64,000 nucleotides of DNA from an uncultured Shimia sp. (GTDB lineage Bacteria; Pseudomonadota; Alphaproteobacteria; Rhodobacterales; Rhodobacteraceae), in contig NZ_CANMJE010000002.1 in the NCBI RefSeq assembly GCF_947498095.1, positions 310,001-374,000 of the forward strand, in the 5' to 3' direction. A program made the translations under genes and the position numbers. A model generated the notes under the pieces. That model did no database searches and was not told where the DNA came from. It worked only from the letters and a program-made list of their open reading frames with translations. How positions within the stretch are numbered: position 1 is the stretch's first letter; every line of letters begins with the position of its first letter. Below are positions 34,289 through 43,130 of this stretch, piece after piece.

Positions 34289-35945
34289 TGGCCTGTACCT
34301 CGGGGTAGAGATACGCCTTGAACGGTGCAAGGCCCAGACGGCGGTAAGCTTCGATAAAGGTCTCTTCTTCGCCGTGGCGCAGGTCCAGATAGCCCTGGAC
34401 GATACGTTCCACGGCCGGAACGATCTCGTCGTAGGCAAAGCCGGGGCCAGCCCGTTCGCCGATGGCCGCATCCCATGTGGCATCGCCGCCCAGGGTGATC
34501 TGGTAGTTCTCAACACCAGCTCGGTCGAGGCCCAGAATACCGATGTGGCCAACGTGGTGGTGACCACAGGCGTTGATGCAGCCCGAGATTTTGATCTGCA
34601 GGTGACCGATGTCATGCTCGAGCTTCAACTCGTCAAAACGCGTCGCAATCTGCTCGGCAACCGGGATCGAACGGGCCGTAGCCAGTGCGCAGTAATCCAT
34701 ACCGGGGCAGGCAATGATGTCCGAGATCAGGCCGATGTTGGCGGTGTGCAGATCGGCCTGCTGCAAGGCGGCGTAGATCATGGGCAGGTCTGATTTGTGG
34801 ACGTGCGGCAATATCACGTTCTGCTCGTGGCTGATGCGCAACTCGTCATGGCCGTATTGCTTGGCGAGATCTGCCAGCAGACGCATCTGTTCCGCCGAGG
34901 CATCGCCAGGTGTTGCGCCATGTTTCTTCAGTGAAACTGTCACAATCGAATAACCCGGCGCGCGGTGCTCGCTGAGGTTGGTGTCAGCCCAGCTGCGGAA
35001 CAGTGGGTCATTGTCATAAGCGATGTCGTAGGCGGCCAGCGGCGCGTCGCGGAAGTCCGGCGCTGCAAAATGCGACTGGATGTCGGCAAAGAGGGTCTGG
35101 TCAATGCCTTCAAAGGTCGGGCGGATCGCGGCATAACGCTCTTCAACGCGGGCGCGGATATCCTCCAAACCATGCTCATGCACCGTGATTTTGATCCGGG
35201 CTTTGTACTTGTTGTCGCGACGGCCGATCTGGTTCCATACAGAAACCACGGCTTCGATGTAGGGCAAGAGGTCGGCGCGCGGCAGGAAATCATTCAGCAC
35301 CTTGCCGATCATCGGGGTACGTCCAAGGCCACCACCCACGAGGATTTGGTAACCAACTTCGCCCGCATCATTGCGTACAACACGCACAGCGAGGTCATGG
35401 GCTTTCAGCACGGCGCGGTCTTTCTCACCAGCCGATACTGCGATCTTGAACTTGCGGCCCATGAACTGGAATTCCGGATGGTCAGTTGACCATTGACGGA
35501 TCAGCTCGGCGATGGGGCGCGGGTCTTCGATCTCGTCCGCGGCAGCGCCGGCAAAATGGTCGGCGGTCACGTTGCGGATGGTGTTGCCCGAAGTCTGAAT
35601 GGCATGCATGTCGACTTCGGCCAGCGCGTCCAGCATATCCGGAATATCCGAGAGTTTCGGCCAGTTGAACTGGATGTTCTGGCGAGTGGTGAAGTGGCCA
35701 TAGCCTTTGTCCCACTTTTCAGCCAGCAGCGCGAGTTGTGACATCTGACGGCTGTTCAGCGTGCCATAAGGGATTGCCACGCGCAGCATATAGGCGTGCA
35801 ACTGCAGGTAGACGCCATTCATCAGGCGCAGAGGCTTGAACTCGTCTTCGGTCAGGGCGCCGGAAACGCGGCGCTCCACTTGCGCGCGGAACTGTTTGTT
35901 GCGCTCGGCCAGAAAGGCGGTGTCGAAATCGTTATAGGCATACAT
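34278..35945 (-). CDS. cysI: Ferredoxin-type sulfite/nitrite reductase hemoprotein
   Basis: A 555-residue siroheme reductase. The siroheme/[4Fe-4S] cysteines are in CPGMDYC (C-x5-C) and GCINAC (C-x3-C) at about residues 423-466. The two-fold ferrodoxin-like repeat is intact. It reduces sulfite to sulfide; Fpr and ferredoxin may supply electrons. ATG 35945 follows AGGA by 8 bases. It overlaps cysH and follows the DUF2849 gene by 27 bases. Confidence 0.92.
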   Translation of the reverse strand: MYAYNDFDTAFLAERNKQFRAQVERRVSGALTEDEFKPLRLMNGVYLQLHAYMLRVAIPYGTLNSRQMSQLALLAEKWDKGYGHFTTRQNIQFNWPKLSDIPDMLDALAEVDMHAIQTSGNTIRNVTADHFAGAAADEIEDPRPIAELIRQWSTDHPEFQFMGRKFKIAVSAGEKDRAVLKAHDLAVRVVRNDAGEVGYQILVGGGLGRTPMIGKVLNDFLPRADLLPYIEAVVSVWNQIGRRDNKYKARIKITVHEHGLEDIRARVEERYAAIRPTFEGIDQTLFADIQSHFAAPDFRDAPLAAYDIAYDNDPLFRSWADTNLSEHRAPGYSIVTVSLKKHGATPGDASAEQMRLLADLAKQYGHDELRISHEQNVILPHVHKSDLPMIYAALQQADLHTANIGLISDIIACPGMDYCALATARSIPVAEQIATRFDELKLEHDIGHLQIKISGCINACGHHHVGHIGILGLDRAGVENYQITLGGDATWDAAIGERAGPGFAYDEIVPAVERIVQGYLDLRHGEEETFIEAYRRLGLAPFKAYLYPEVQANAA

Positions 35946-35972
35946 GGCTGGGATCCTCTCTCGGGCAGGCGG

Positions 35973-36284
35973 TTAGTGGCCTGCGACGCCTTGGGCTTGT
36001 TTGCCGTGGAAATAGTTGGATGGGCCGGCGGCGCGGAACTCTTCACGAAAGTGCACCGGTTCGGGGCCAAAGGGACCGGATTGTGCATCGGCCAGATAGG
36101 CGCCCACAACTTCACCAGGCTGTTGCTGAGCTTCGAGTAGACGCAGGTCTGCGTCGGCTTCATCGGTCAGCAACACGGCGTCGGTCAGGTCACGAGTCCA
36201 TGTTCCGGCATCGGTCATATAGATCACATCACCCTCAATAAGTGCGTTGGCGGTGATGACTTTGGGGGTAAAGGCTCGGGCCAT
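35973..36284 (-). CDS. DUF2849 family protein of the sulfate operon
   Basis: A 103-residue protein of DUF2849 (start ARAFTPKVITANALIEGDVIY). The family occurs almost only beside siroheme and sulfite reductase genes in alphaproteobacteria. It has an SH3-like beta-rich pattern and no metal motif. Its ATG overlaps the cysG stop (TGATG) and follows AGGAG. Function not known; a role in siroheme delivery or enzyme assembly is inferred. Confidence 0.82.
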   Translation of the reverse strand: MARAFTPKVITANALIEGDVIYMTDAGTWTRDLTDAVLLTDEADADLRLLEAQQQPGEVVGAYLADAQSGPFGPEPVHFREEFRAAGPSNYFHGKQAQGVAGH

Positions 36285-37078
36285 CAGGCAAGCTCCTGTT
36301 CAAGGGGTTTGGAAAGGGTGGCGGATGCCGCACGGGGAGTAAGGCCAAACAGCGCAAGCGCCGGACCAGTGAGAGCAGCATCCGCCAGATCAGCGGATAG
36401 GTGTTCCAACGTCGTGGAAACGACCCGCTGATTGGGTCTCGAGGCATTTTCAACTAGGGTAAGGGGTGTATCGGGATTGGCGCCATGCATCATGAGGCGA
36501 CCCTGAATGAACCGGGCAGCTTTCTTACCCATGTAAATCGCGGCGACCTGTCCGGTCTGCGCAAGTTCGCGCCAGTCATGATCTGCAAAGCCGCGCATGT
36601 CATGGCCGGTCAGAAAGCGCACCGAGGCATTGCGTCCGCGCTTGGTCAGGCTTTGACCAATGGCTGCAACCGAAGCCGAGGCCGCGGTGATGCCAGGTAC
36701 GATATGCCACGAGATGCCAGCAGCATCTGCGGCGTCAATCTCTTCGTCGAGGCGGCCAAAAATCGTGCTGTCCCCACCTTTAAGGCGCGCAACCTGCGCG
36801 CCACTGGCGGCGTGCACAACGATCAGTGCGTTGATGTGTTCTTGTAACGTAGAGGGACCAAAGCCAGTCTTGCCAACGTCGATCCGTTGAATATGGTCGG
36901 GGATCAGTGAAAGCACGTCCTCACCCACCAAACGATCATGGATCACAACGTCCGCGCTTTGGATCGCTTTCAGCGCCTTGAGGGTCAGCAACTCGGCATC
37001 ACCCGGGCCCGCACCAACAAAGGTGATGTGGCCTGAGCCTTGGCTGTCTGGCATATCTCGTGTCGTATCGCGGGGCAT
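36284..37078 (-). CDS. cobA: Uroporphyrinogen-III C-methyltransferase
   Basis: A 264-residue SUMT (CobA/CysG C-terminal type). It adds two methyl groups to uroporphyrinogen III to make precorrin-2, the step toward siroheme. Motifs are GAGPGDAELLTLKALKAI (residue 21) and the SAM-binding PGITAASASVAAIGQSLTKRG. It lacks the NAD-dependent ferrochelatase half of CysG. First gene of the sulfate operon and divergent from an Lrp/AsnC regulator. Confidence 0.9.
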   Translation of the reverse strand: MPRDTTRDMPDSQGSGHITFVGAGPGDAELLTLKALKAIQSADVVIHDRLVGEDVLSLIPDHIQRIDVGKTGFGPSTLQEHINALIVVHAASGAQVARLKGGDSTIFGRLDEEIDAADAAGISWHIVPGITAASASVAAIGQSLTKRGRNASVRFLTGHDMRGFADHDWRELAQTGQVAAIYMGKKAARFIQGRLMMHGANPDTPLTLVENASRPNQRVVSTTLEHLSADLADAALTGPALALFGLTPRAASATLSKPLEQELA

Positions 37079-37110
37079 GGCTTTGTCAGTTGTTGCTGTT
37101 TCTGATTGTT

Positions 37111-37131
37111 ATATAGGAAATTTTCCCATAT
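37111..37131. promoter_or_regulatory. Palindrome 1 between lrp-type gene and cobA
   Basis: A 21 bp near-perfect palindrome ATAT-A-GGAAA-T-TTTCC-C-ATAT with one mismatch. The centre T at 37121 lies 43 bases from the cobA start and 99 from the regulator ATG, in the shared promoter region. Candidate binding site of the divergently encoded Lrp/AsnC protein. Confidence 0.6.
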
Positions 37132-37165
37132 TAGCGCTAGTAGAGCGAAGAAATAGAAACAGACG

Positions 37166-37184
37166 TTCCGAATTGAATTCGAAA
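37166..37184. promoter_or_regulatory. Palindrome 2 between lrp-type gene and cobA
   Basis: A 19 bp near-perfect palindrome TT-C-CGAATT-G-AATTCG-A-AA, with one mismatch. Centre at 37175, about 45 bases before the regulator ATG and 54 bases from the centre of palindrome 1. Different in sequence from palindrome 1, so it may bind another protein or be a second Lrp-like site. Confidence 0.5.
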
Positions 37185-37219
37185 GTGTCCTGTTGTTCTG
37201 AAACGGAAAGGAATTTGGA

Positions 37220-37696
37220 ATGGCGTTGCGGATTGATGAGATGGATCGGAAAATCCTTGAGGAGCTGCAGCGCGATGCGGCGCAATCTTTGGACGAAATT
37301 GCCAAGCGAGTGGGCTCTTCCAAGACGCCAGTATGGAATCGTATCCGCAAAATGCGCGATGGTGGCATCATCAAGCGTCAGACGGTTTTGCTAGATGCAG
37401 AGGCCTTGGGGTTTGAGGCGTGTTTCTTTGTTCTGATCCGCACCAGCGAACACGAGGCTGATTGGCAGGCCAAGTTCCTCAAAGCCTTGCAGGACCGTCC
37501 GGAAGTGCAGGAAGCGCACCGGCTGGCGGGGGATATCGACTATATCCTGAAAGTCCGTGTCGCCAATGCACGCGCCTATGATGTGTTCTACCAGACACTG
37601 ATTTCCGAGGTGCGGGTCCACAATGTGACGGCACTTTTGTCGATGGAAGAGATCAAATCGACCACGGACCTGCCTTTGGTCGGCGCCGCGTCCTGA
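37220..37696 (+). CDS. Lrp/AsnC-family transcriptional regulator
   Basis: A 158-residue Lrp/AsnC regulator. N-terminal helix-turn-helix (residues 7-55: MDRKILEELQRDAAQSLDEI) and C-terminal RAM ligand-binding domain (about 75-145). It is divergent from the cobA-cysI-cysH operon; two palindromes lie in the intergenic stretch. A sulfur-compound or cysteine sensing role is inferred from the pairing. AAGGAA precedes the ATG. Confidence 0.88.
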   Translation: MALRIDEMDRKILEELQRDAAQSLDEIAKRVGSSKTPVWNRIRKMRDGGIIKRQTVLLDAEALGFEACFFVLIRTSEHEADWQAKFLKALQDRPEVQEAHRLAGDIDYILKVRVANARAYDVFYQTLISEVRVHNVTALLSMEEIKSTTDLPLVGAAS

Positions 37697-37714
37697 CGCT
37701 GAATTGGCACATTG

Positions 37715-37749
37715 TTTTCAAGGCGGGCTATGGGCAGCGCGCCTGAAAA
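37715..37749. terminator. Hairpin after the Lrp-type gene
   Basis: TTTTCA-a-GGCG (37715-37725) can pair with CGCC-TGAAAA (37740-37749) with one bulge. It lies 19 bases past the stop codon. Confidence 0.45.
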
Positions 37750-37823
37750 CCCGCCATGTCGCATTTTGACTAGGGAAACGACATGATCCGAGTATTCTGA
37801 CCCCAAATGGCGAGGAGAAGCTT

Positions 37824-38972
37824 TTGGGGTTCGACACAGATCAGATGTCCGCATTGCGGCACGAGTTTCACCGATTTCCCGAGTTGGGATTTCAAGAAGA
37901 TCGCACGAAAGCTAAAGTTGCCAGCCTTCTGAGAGACATGGGGCTTGAGGTGCATGAAGGGGTAGGCGTTGTCGGCATCCTGCGCGCCGGAACCGGTAAT
38001 CGTGCCATTGGATTGCGGGCAGACATGGATGCATTGCCTATTTCTGAGGCCAGCGCGCACGACTATGTCTCACAAACGCCCAGTGTCATGCACGCCTGTG
38101 GTCATGACGGACACATGACCATGTTGCTGGGAGCGGCCAAAGCCCTCTCTGAGAGCCCTGAATTTGACGGCACTGTCGTTTTCATCTTCCAGCCGAACGA
38201 AGAGCATGGGCTGGGTGCCAAGGCGATGATCGATGAAGGCGTGCTCGCGCGCTTTCCAGTCGAAGAGGTCTATGCCATCCACAACTTACCCGGCGCGCCA
38301 GTTGGACAGGTCTTGACCCGGCCGGGACAGATTTGCTCGTCGGAAAGCTTGTTTGAGATTGCGATCACTGGGCAGGGAGGTCATGCCTCGATGCCGCAAG
38401 CGGGGCGAGATGCGATCACCATTGGCGCCGAGATCGTGCAGGCTTTGCAAACCATCGTATCCCGCAAGCTGGCACCCGGCGCGGGCGTTGTGGTCTCGGT
38501 GACTGAGTTTCTGACGGATGGGCAGCGCAATGTCTTGCCGGGACACGCGACGCTCAAGGGGGATGTGCGGGCGCGCAGCCCTGAAGACAGGATTGCGGTT
38601 GAGGGGTTCATGCGCCAGATCGCAAACGGGATCGCACAGGCGCATGGCGTGTCTGTCGACGTGAGCTACAACGCCGAGTTCATCGAGACAATGAACGCAA
38701 AAGGACCAACCGAAGCCGTGGTGCGAGCGGCGATGTCGGCGGGGCTTGAGACAATCTCGAATTGCCAACCGATGAGTTTCTCCGAAGACTTTGCGCATTT
38801 CAGCGCGGCGGTGCCGGGATGCTTTTTGATGCTCGGTAATGGTGAGGTTGGGCCCCATGGGCAACCGTTGCATTCGGATAACTACGATTTCAACGACGCG
38901 ATTTTGCCGATTGGCGCTGCGTTCTGGACAACGTTGGTCCGGGACAGGTTGCCTGAGCAGGAAGGATACTGA
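37824..38972 (+). CDS. M20-family amidohydrolase (hippurate-hydrolase type)
   Basis: A 382-residue M20 peptidase/amidohydrolase. The dinuclear metal ligands are found in GLRADMDALP (Asp), HACGHDGHM (His-x2-Asp/His region) and EEHGLGA (Glu pair), with the lid domain after residue 180. The frame opens with TTG 37824 after a strong GAGGAG; the ATG at 37845 lacks a good site and would cut the start. It ends 3 bases before the M24 gene, so the two are cotranslated. Substrate is probably an N-acyl amino acid. Confidence 0.85.
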   Translation: MGFDTDQMSALRHEFHRFPELGFQEDRTKAKVASLLRDMGLEVHEGVGVVGILRAGTGNRAIGLRADMDALPISEASAHDYVSQTPSVMHACGHDGHMTMLLGAAKALSESPEFDGTVVFIFQPNEEHGLGAKAMIDEGVLARFPVEEVYAIHNLPGAPVGQVLTRPGQICSSESLFEIAITGQGGHASMPQAGRDAITIGAEIVQALQTIVSRKLAPGAGVVVSVTEFLTDGQRNVLPGHATLKGDVRARSPEDRIAVEGFMRQIANGIAQAHGVSVDVSYNAEFIETMNAKGPTEAVVRAAMSAGLETISNCQPMSFSEDFAHFSAAVPGCFLMLGNGEVGPHGQPLHSDNYDFNDAILPIGAAFWTTLVRDRLPEQEGY

Positions 38973-38975
38973 CCG

Positions 38976-40121
38976 ATGTTCACCCAAAGGATGCAGGGTT
39001 TTCGCAGGCGGATGGACGCTGCGGGCATTGATGTGGCGCTGATCACCGACGACGACAATGTCTATTATCTGACAGGTTACTACGACTATTTGCACATGGA
39101 GTTTGGACGACCAACAATCCTTGTGGTGTCGCGGGACGGTGAGAGCCTGTTGATCACTCCGAACCTTGACCTCAACACGGCACTTGCTTCGGCGCAGGTT
39201 GATCGGATTGCCGCGTGGAATGACGGAATGGGCGCGGAATGGCGCCAGGAACTGCCGGACGCGTTAAAAAACGCTGGGGTGGTCGGAATAGAACCAGACC
39301 ACATGCCACCCTTGGTGCGGGCCTTTGTAGGTACTCTTGTGTCAGCGGAGCAGGCGACCAGTGTCACGCCGCTTTTGGCCGAGATGCGGATGATAAAGTC
39401 CCCGCAAGAGCTGCAACTGGCCCGCCACGCAGGACAGGTCGCGATGGCCATGATGAACGCGGGCCGCGCAGCGATCGCTGACGGCGTACCGGAATTCGAG
39501 GTTGCTCTGGCCACGTCTCAGGGTGGGACGCGCAAGGCCGCCGAGTTGCTCGCGGCGCATTACGATGAAAAAGACATGTCCCCCAATACACATTTCCTGC
39601 AGATCATGGCGTCGGGATCCGAGATCACCAAGACGCACCACCGCGCGTCTACCCGGATCATGCGGCATGGTGAGCCGGTGTTTCTGTGTTTCTGTGGGAT
39701 GACCAATTTCCACCGCTTTAAGCTGGGCTTTGACCGGACGTTCTGGATTGGCGAGATCCGGAACCAACGCCACGCGGATGTTTATGAGGTCGCCGTCGCC
39801 AGCCAACGCGCTGCGCTAGATGCTCTGCGACCGGGTGTGACGGCGGAAACTGTCCATGCGGCCTATGCCGAGGTTATTCAGAGCGGCGGGTTTGACTATC
39901 CGTTCCGTTGCGGCCGCGCGACCGGGTTCAGTTTCCTGGAAACCCCGCAATTGGTGACAGGCGACACAACCGTTTTGCAGCCCGGTATGGTGTTTGCCGT
40001 GGACGGGTCCGTCACCGTGGAGGATTTTCGCGCACAAGTGGGGGACAGTTTCATCATCACTGAGGATGGATGGGAGGCGGTAACGGATCATCCCAAGGCT
40101 TTGGATGATATTATTATCTGA
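38976..40121 (+). CDS. Creatinase-like M24 protein without metal ligands
   Basis: A 381-residue pita-bread-fold M24 protein. Against the metallopeptidase pattern the Asp-x-Gly start reads LCFCG (residues 237-241), the second Asp region reads LGFDRTFWIG, the HG-I-G site reads GRATG, and the two last acidic sites read AVDGS and RAQVG. Most metal ligands are thus replaced, as in creatinase. A hydrolase for an amidine, creatine-like or ectoine-like compound is possible. It follows the M20 gene after 3 bases and is the last gene of this pair. Confidence 0.72.
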   Translation: MFTQRMQGFRRRMDAAGIDVALITDDDNVYYLTGYYDYLHMEFGRPTILVVSRDGESLLITPNLDLNTALASAQVDRIAAWNDGMGAEWRQELPDALKNAGVVGIEPDHMPPLVRAFVGTLVSAEQATSVTPLLAEMRMIKSPQELQLARHAGQVAMAMMNAGRAAIADGVPEFEVALATSQGGTRKAAELLAAHYDEKDMSPNTHFLQIMASGSEITKTHHRASTRIMRHGEPVFLCFCGMTNFHRFKLGFDRTFWIGEIRNQRHADVYEVAVASQRAALDALRPGVTAETVHAAYAEVIQSGGFDYPFRCGRATGFSFLETPQLVTGDTTVLQPGMVFAVDGSVTVEDFRAQVGDSFIITEDGWEAVTDHPKALDDIII

Positions 40122-41303
40122 TCAACGAGTCACCATCAGCCGTTCCAGCCCGTGGAAGTGATAGACATTGGCATAACGCGGTGTCTGGGTGATCTGTAGA
40201 TTTGGACATCGCTCAAACAAGATGGGAAGAGCCAGCGAAAGCTCAAGGCGGGCCAGCGGTGCGCCAACGCAGAAATGCAGGCCCGCGCCAAAACTGGAGT
40301 TGGTTTTGATCGGGCGCTGCGGCTGAAAATCCTCAGGGTTCTCCCACGGGCCGGGATCACGATTGGCGGCGGCCAGTAAAAGCGCCACTTGATCTCCGCG
40401 CTGAAACGTGTGGCGACCAACTTCTATCGTCTCATAAGCGTAACGCGTGAACATATGCAGAGGCGGATCATATCGCAGCACTTCTTCAACCGTCTGGGCA
40501 ATGGCATCGGGTATATAGGCACTATGAGGCGTCTCGTGCTCTAGCAGAGCTTTCACCCCATTGCCAAAGGAATGCACGGTTGCCTCGTGGCCTGCATTCA
40601 GCATCAGGATACAGGTGGTGATCAACTCGTCCGTTGATAATTTTTCGCCGTCTTCTTCGGCCGCGATCAACTCGCTGATCAGATCTTCACCCGGAGAGCT
40701 GCGGCGCTGATCGACATAGGATCGGATGTAGTCAGAGAACTCTTGTGCGGCTTCGGCAGCGGCAATTTCAATCTCGTGGGTGCGGCGGGCCTGATACATT
40801 GACACCATCGCGTTGGACCATTGCAGGAATTGCGGCCCCATGTCTTCTGGCACGCCAAGCAGACGACAGATCACGCGGACGGGAAGCGGTGCAGCTAAAG
40901 CGTCGATCAGGTCGAACTCACCCTCTGGGAATGCGTCTATCAGCTCGTGACACAGGCTCTCGATGCCTTCTGACAGCGCGGCGATGCGCCGGGTCGTAAA
41001 GGCACGCAGGACCAGTCCGCGCAAGCGGGTATGGCGCGGCGGCTCAAGCTCCAGCATGGAATGCGCCTCAATCCGGTAAAACGGGTCGAGATGCGCAGGA
41101 TGCTTTGTGGCCATCTCAGGCGGAACCTCGCGTCCAAAGCGGCGATCTTTCAGGATCATCGACACTGTGGCGTGGCTGAGCGCGCAGACCATGTCGTAGT
41201 CTTCCCAAAAGAACATCGCCCCATGCTGTCGTGCTTCTTCATAAAACGAGTAGGGGTTCTGGACAAAGGCGGGGTCGGTCGGGGGCTGGGTCAGGCGTTT
41301 CAT
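40122..41303 (-). CDS. Cytochrome P450
   Basis: A 393-residue soluble P450. Heme-binding FGAGLHFCVGAPLARLE (near residue 335, Cys ligand), I-helix LNAGHEAT (near residue 242) and ExxR in EEVLRYDPP are all present. Start ATG 41303 gives a normal CYP N-terminus; the frame opens upstream but overlaps dctB. It has no redox partner gene nearby, so it may use a general ferredoxin. Substrate unknown. Confidence 0.9.
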   Translation of the reverse strand: MKRLTQPPTDPAFVQNPYSFYEEARQHGAMFFWEDYDMVCALSHATVSMILKDRRFGREVPPEMATKHPAHLDPFYRIEAHSMLELEPPRHTRLRGLVLRAFTTRRIAALSEGIESLCHELIDAFPEGEFDLIDALAAPLPVRVICRLLGVPEDMGPQFLQWSNAMVSMYQARRTHEIEIAAAEAAQEFSDYIRSYVDQRRSSPGEDLISELIAAEEDGEKLSTDELITTCILMLNAGHEATVHSFGNGVKALLEHETPHSAYIPDAIAQTVEEVLRYDPPLHMFTRYAYETIEVGRHTFQRGDQVALLLAAANRDPGPWENPEDFQPQRPIKTNSSFGAGLHFCVGAPLARLELSLALPILFERCPNLQITQTPRYANVYHFHGLERLMVTR

Positions 41304-41363
41304 GAGGCCCATCTTTGGCAAGTGGCTGGCCTTTGCAAGGGGGCAGGCGTTAATCTTAGCCCT

Positions 41364-43130
41364 ATGAAGAGATGGGTTTGCCAACGCATAGCGATTCTGA
41401 CGGTGTTTGCCGTGCTTCTGGCTGTGGTGCCGGGCGCGGTTTGGCGCATTGGCTATGGTCAGGCGCTGGACCAATTGGCGCAACGGGGCGAAGCCGACCT
41501 TGCGCTTGCTGCGGACCGTCTGACAGCGCAGCTGCAACGCTATCAGGAACTTGCCGTTCTTTTGACGTCGCATCCGGCGCTAACCAGCCTGCCAAATGGC
41601 GGGAACCAAGAGGCCGCGCGCGCGTTGTTGCGAGAGGCAGCCGACAAGACGGCGGCACTGAACCTCTATTATGCAAATCCCGAGGGCAGGGTCCTGGCCT
41701 CTGCCTTTGAGGCAGATGACATGATAACAACCGGTGCGCCGCATTTCGAACGCGCGATGAACGGCGCGCTGGGCGTGCATCATTTCCGCGATACGGCCAC
41801 CGGCTTGCGCCATTTCCTGTTCGCCTCTCCCAGTTTCGCCGAGGACGACAGGGTCAGCGGTGTACTGACTGTAAGTGTTGATATCGACTACGTGGAAAGC
41901 AATTGGCAAGGCGACGGCCCGGCGGTGTTCTTTATTGACGAACAAGGTCTGGTTTTTATCACAAATCGGGATGAGATGCTGTTCTGGGAGCGTCGGCCCG
42001 GCGATACCGGGCTGGTGCCTCCTCAGGGTGCCGCACCGCCCTTTAACGACTATGAACGGGCCGGTCATACATTGTGGCGGCTGGACTGGGGGCCTTATAT
42101 CCCGGACCGCGGCATGCATATGGTGCAACCATTGCCAGTGATTGCCATGCGCGGCGAAGCCGTACTGGATGTCGCCCCGGCAACACGTATTGCATCCCTA
42201 CAGGCAGCGGCTGTCGCGGCGTTGATCTTTGCCTTTGGTGTGTTCCTGTATCAGGCTATTCAGCGGCGTCGTGTGTTGGCCGAAGCAAACGCCGTGCTGG
42301 AAGAACGTGTGATGCTGCGCACGCAAGCGCTCTCGGACACCAACATCCAGCTAAGGCGTGAAATCACTGAGCGGCAAGAGGCTGAAGCCGCGTTGAAGCA
42401 AGCGCAAGCAGATTTGGTACAGGCCGGTAAACTCAGTGCGCTGGGCCAGATGTCAGCCGGTATCAGCCACGAATTGAACCAGCCCTTGATGGCCATTCAG
42501 CAATTTGCCGAGAATGGCGAGCAGTTCATGGCGCGCGGCAAGACCGAGGTGGCCGGCGAAAACCTGTCGCGGATTTCAGCGCTGGCGGGCCGGATGGCTC
42601 GGATCATCCGCAACTTGCGTGCTTTTGCCAGAAATGAAAGTGAACCCATGGGGCGCGTGGATATCGTTTCAGTTGTACAATCCTCGCTGGAACTGACCCA
42701 AGCGCGGCTACGTGGCGATCAGGTCACGCTCGAGTGGCAACCGCCCGCAGCACCGATCTGGGTTCGGGGTGGCGAAGTGCGATTGGGGCAGGTGCTGGTC
42801 AATCTTATTTCCAATGCCGCCGATGCCATGATGGAAAGCGACCACCGGGTTATTCGAATTGCTGTGAGCGCCAAGGATCGCGTGACCATTCAAGTCTCGG
42901 ATACAGGGCCCGGTATTGCTGAACCAGAAAAGATCTTCGATCCATTCTTTTCCACGAAAGAGGTGGGCAGCGCCGAAGGCATGGGACTGGGCCTGTCGAT
43001 CTCCTATGGTCTGGTGCAATCTTTTGGCGGCAATATTCGCGGAGCCAACGCGCCCGAAGGGGGCGCGATCTTTACCGTGGAACTGGATTACTGGGACGAC
43101 CAGAGACAAGACGGAGAACAGGCCGCATGA
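41364..43130 (+). CDS. dctB: C4-dicarboxylate sensor histidine kinase DctB
   Basis: A 588-residue sensor kinase. A transmembrane helix (about residues 7-28) and a second one near 285-305 frame a periplasmic sensor domain of two PAS/Cache-type modules (residues 40-270). The dimerisation H box is QMSAGISHELNQPLMAIQQFAENG (His369), and the HATPase part has NLISNAADAM and DTGPGI. It senses C4-dicarboxylates and passes phosphate to DctD. The next gene overlaps by 4 bases. Start 41364 is favoured over the open frame to 41031, which overlaps the P450 gene. Confidence 0.88.
   Translation: MKRWVCQRIAILTVFAVLLAVVPGAVWRIGYGQALDQLAQRGEADLALAADRLTAQLQRYQELAVLLTSHPALTSLPNGGNQEAARALLREAADKTAALNLYYANPEGRVLASAFEADDMITTGAPHFERAMNGALGVHHFRDTATGLRHFLFASPSFAEDDRVSGVLTVSVDIDYVESNWQGDGPAVFFIDEQGLVFITNRDEMLFWERRPGDTGLVPPQGAAPPFNDYERAGHTLWRLDWGPYIPDRGMHMVQPLPVIAMRGEAVLDVAPATRIASLQAAAVAALIFAFGVFLYQAIQRRRVLAEANAVLEERVMLRTQALSDTNIQLRREITERQEAEAALKQAQADLVQAGKLSALGQMSAGISHELNQPLMAIQQFAENGEQFMARGKTEVAGENLSRISALAGRMARIIRNLRAFARNESEPMGRVDIVSVVQSSLELTQARLRGDQVTLEWQPPAAPIWVRGGEVRLGQVLVNLISNAADAMMESDHRVIRIAVSAKDRVTIQVSDTGPGIAEPEKIFDPFFSTKEVGSAEGMGLGLSISYGLVQSFGGNIRGANAPEGGAIFTVELDYWDDQRQDGEQAA

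Noticed and set aside
34289-34615. N-terminal extension of cysH
   Set aside because: It lies inside cysI in another frame and has no CysH character; ATG 34288 starts the family sequence.
41031-41363. Upstream extension of dctB
   Set aside because: It overlaps the P450 coding region antisense and lies before the first membrane helix; the ATG at 41364 fits the family.
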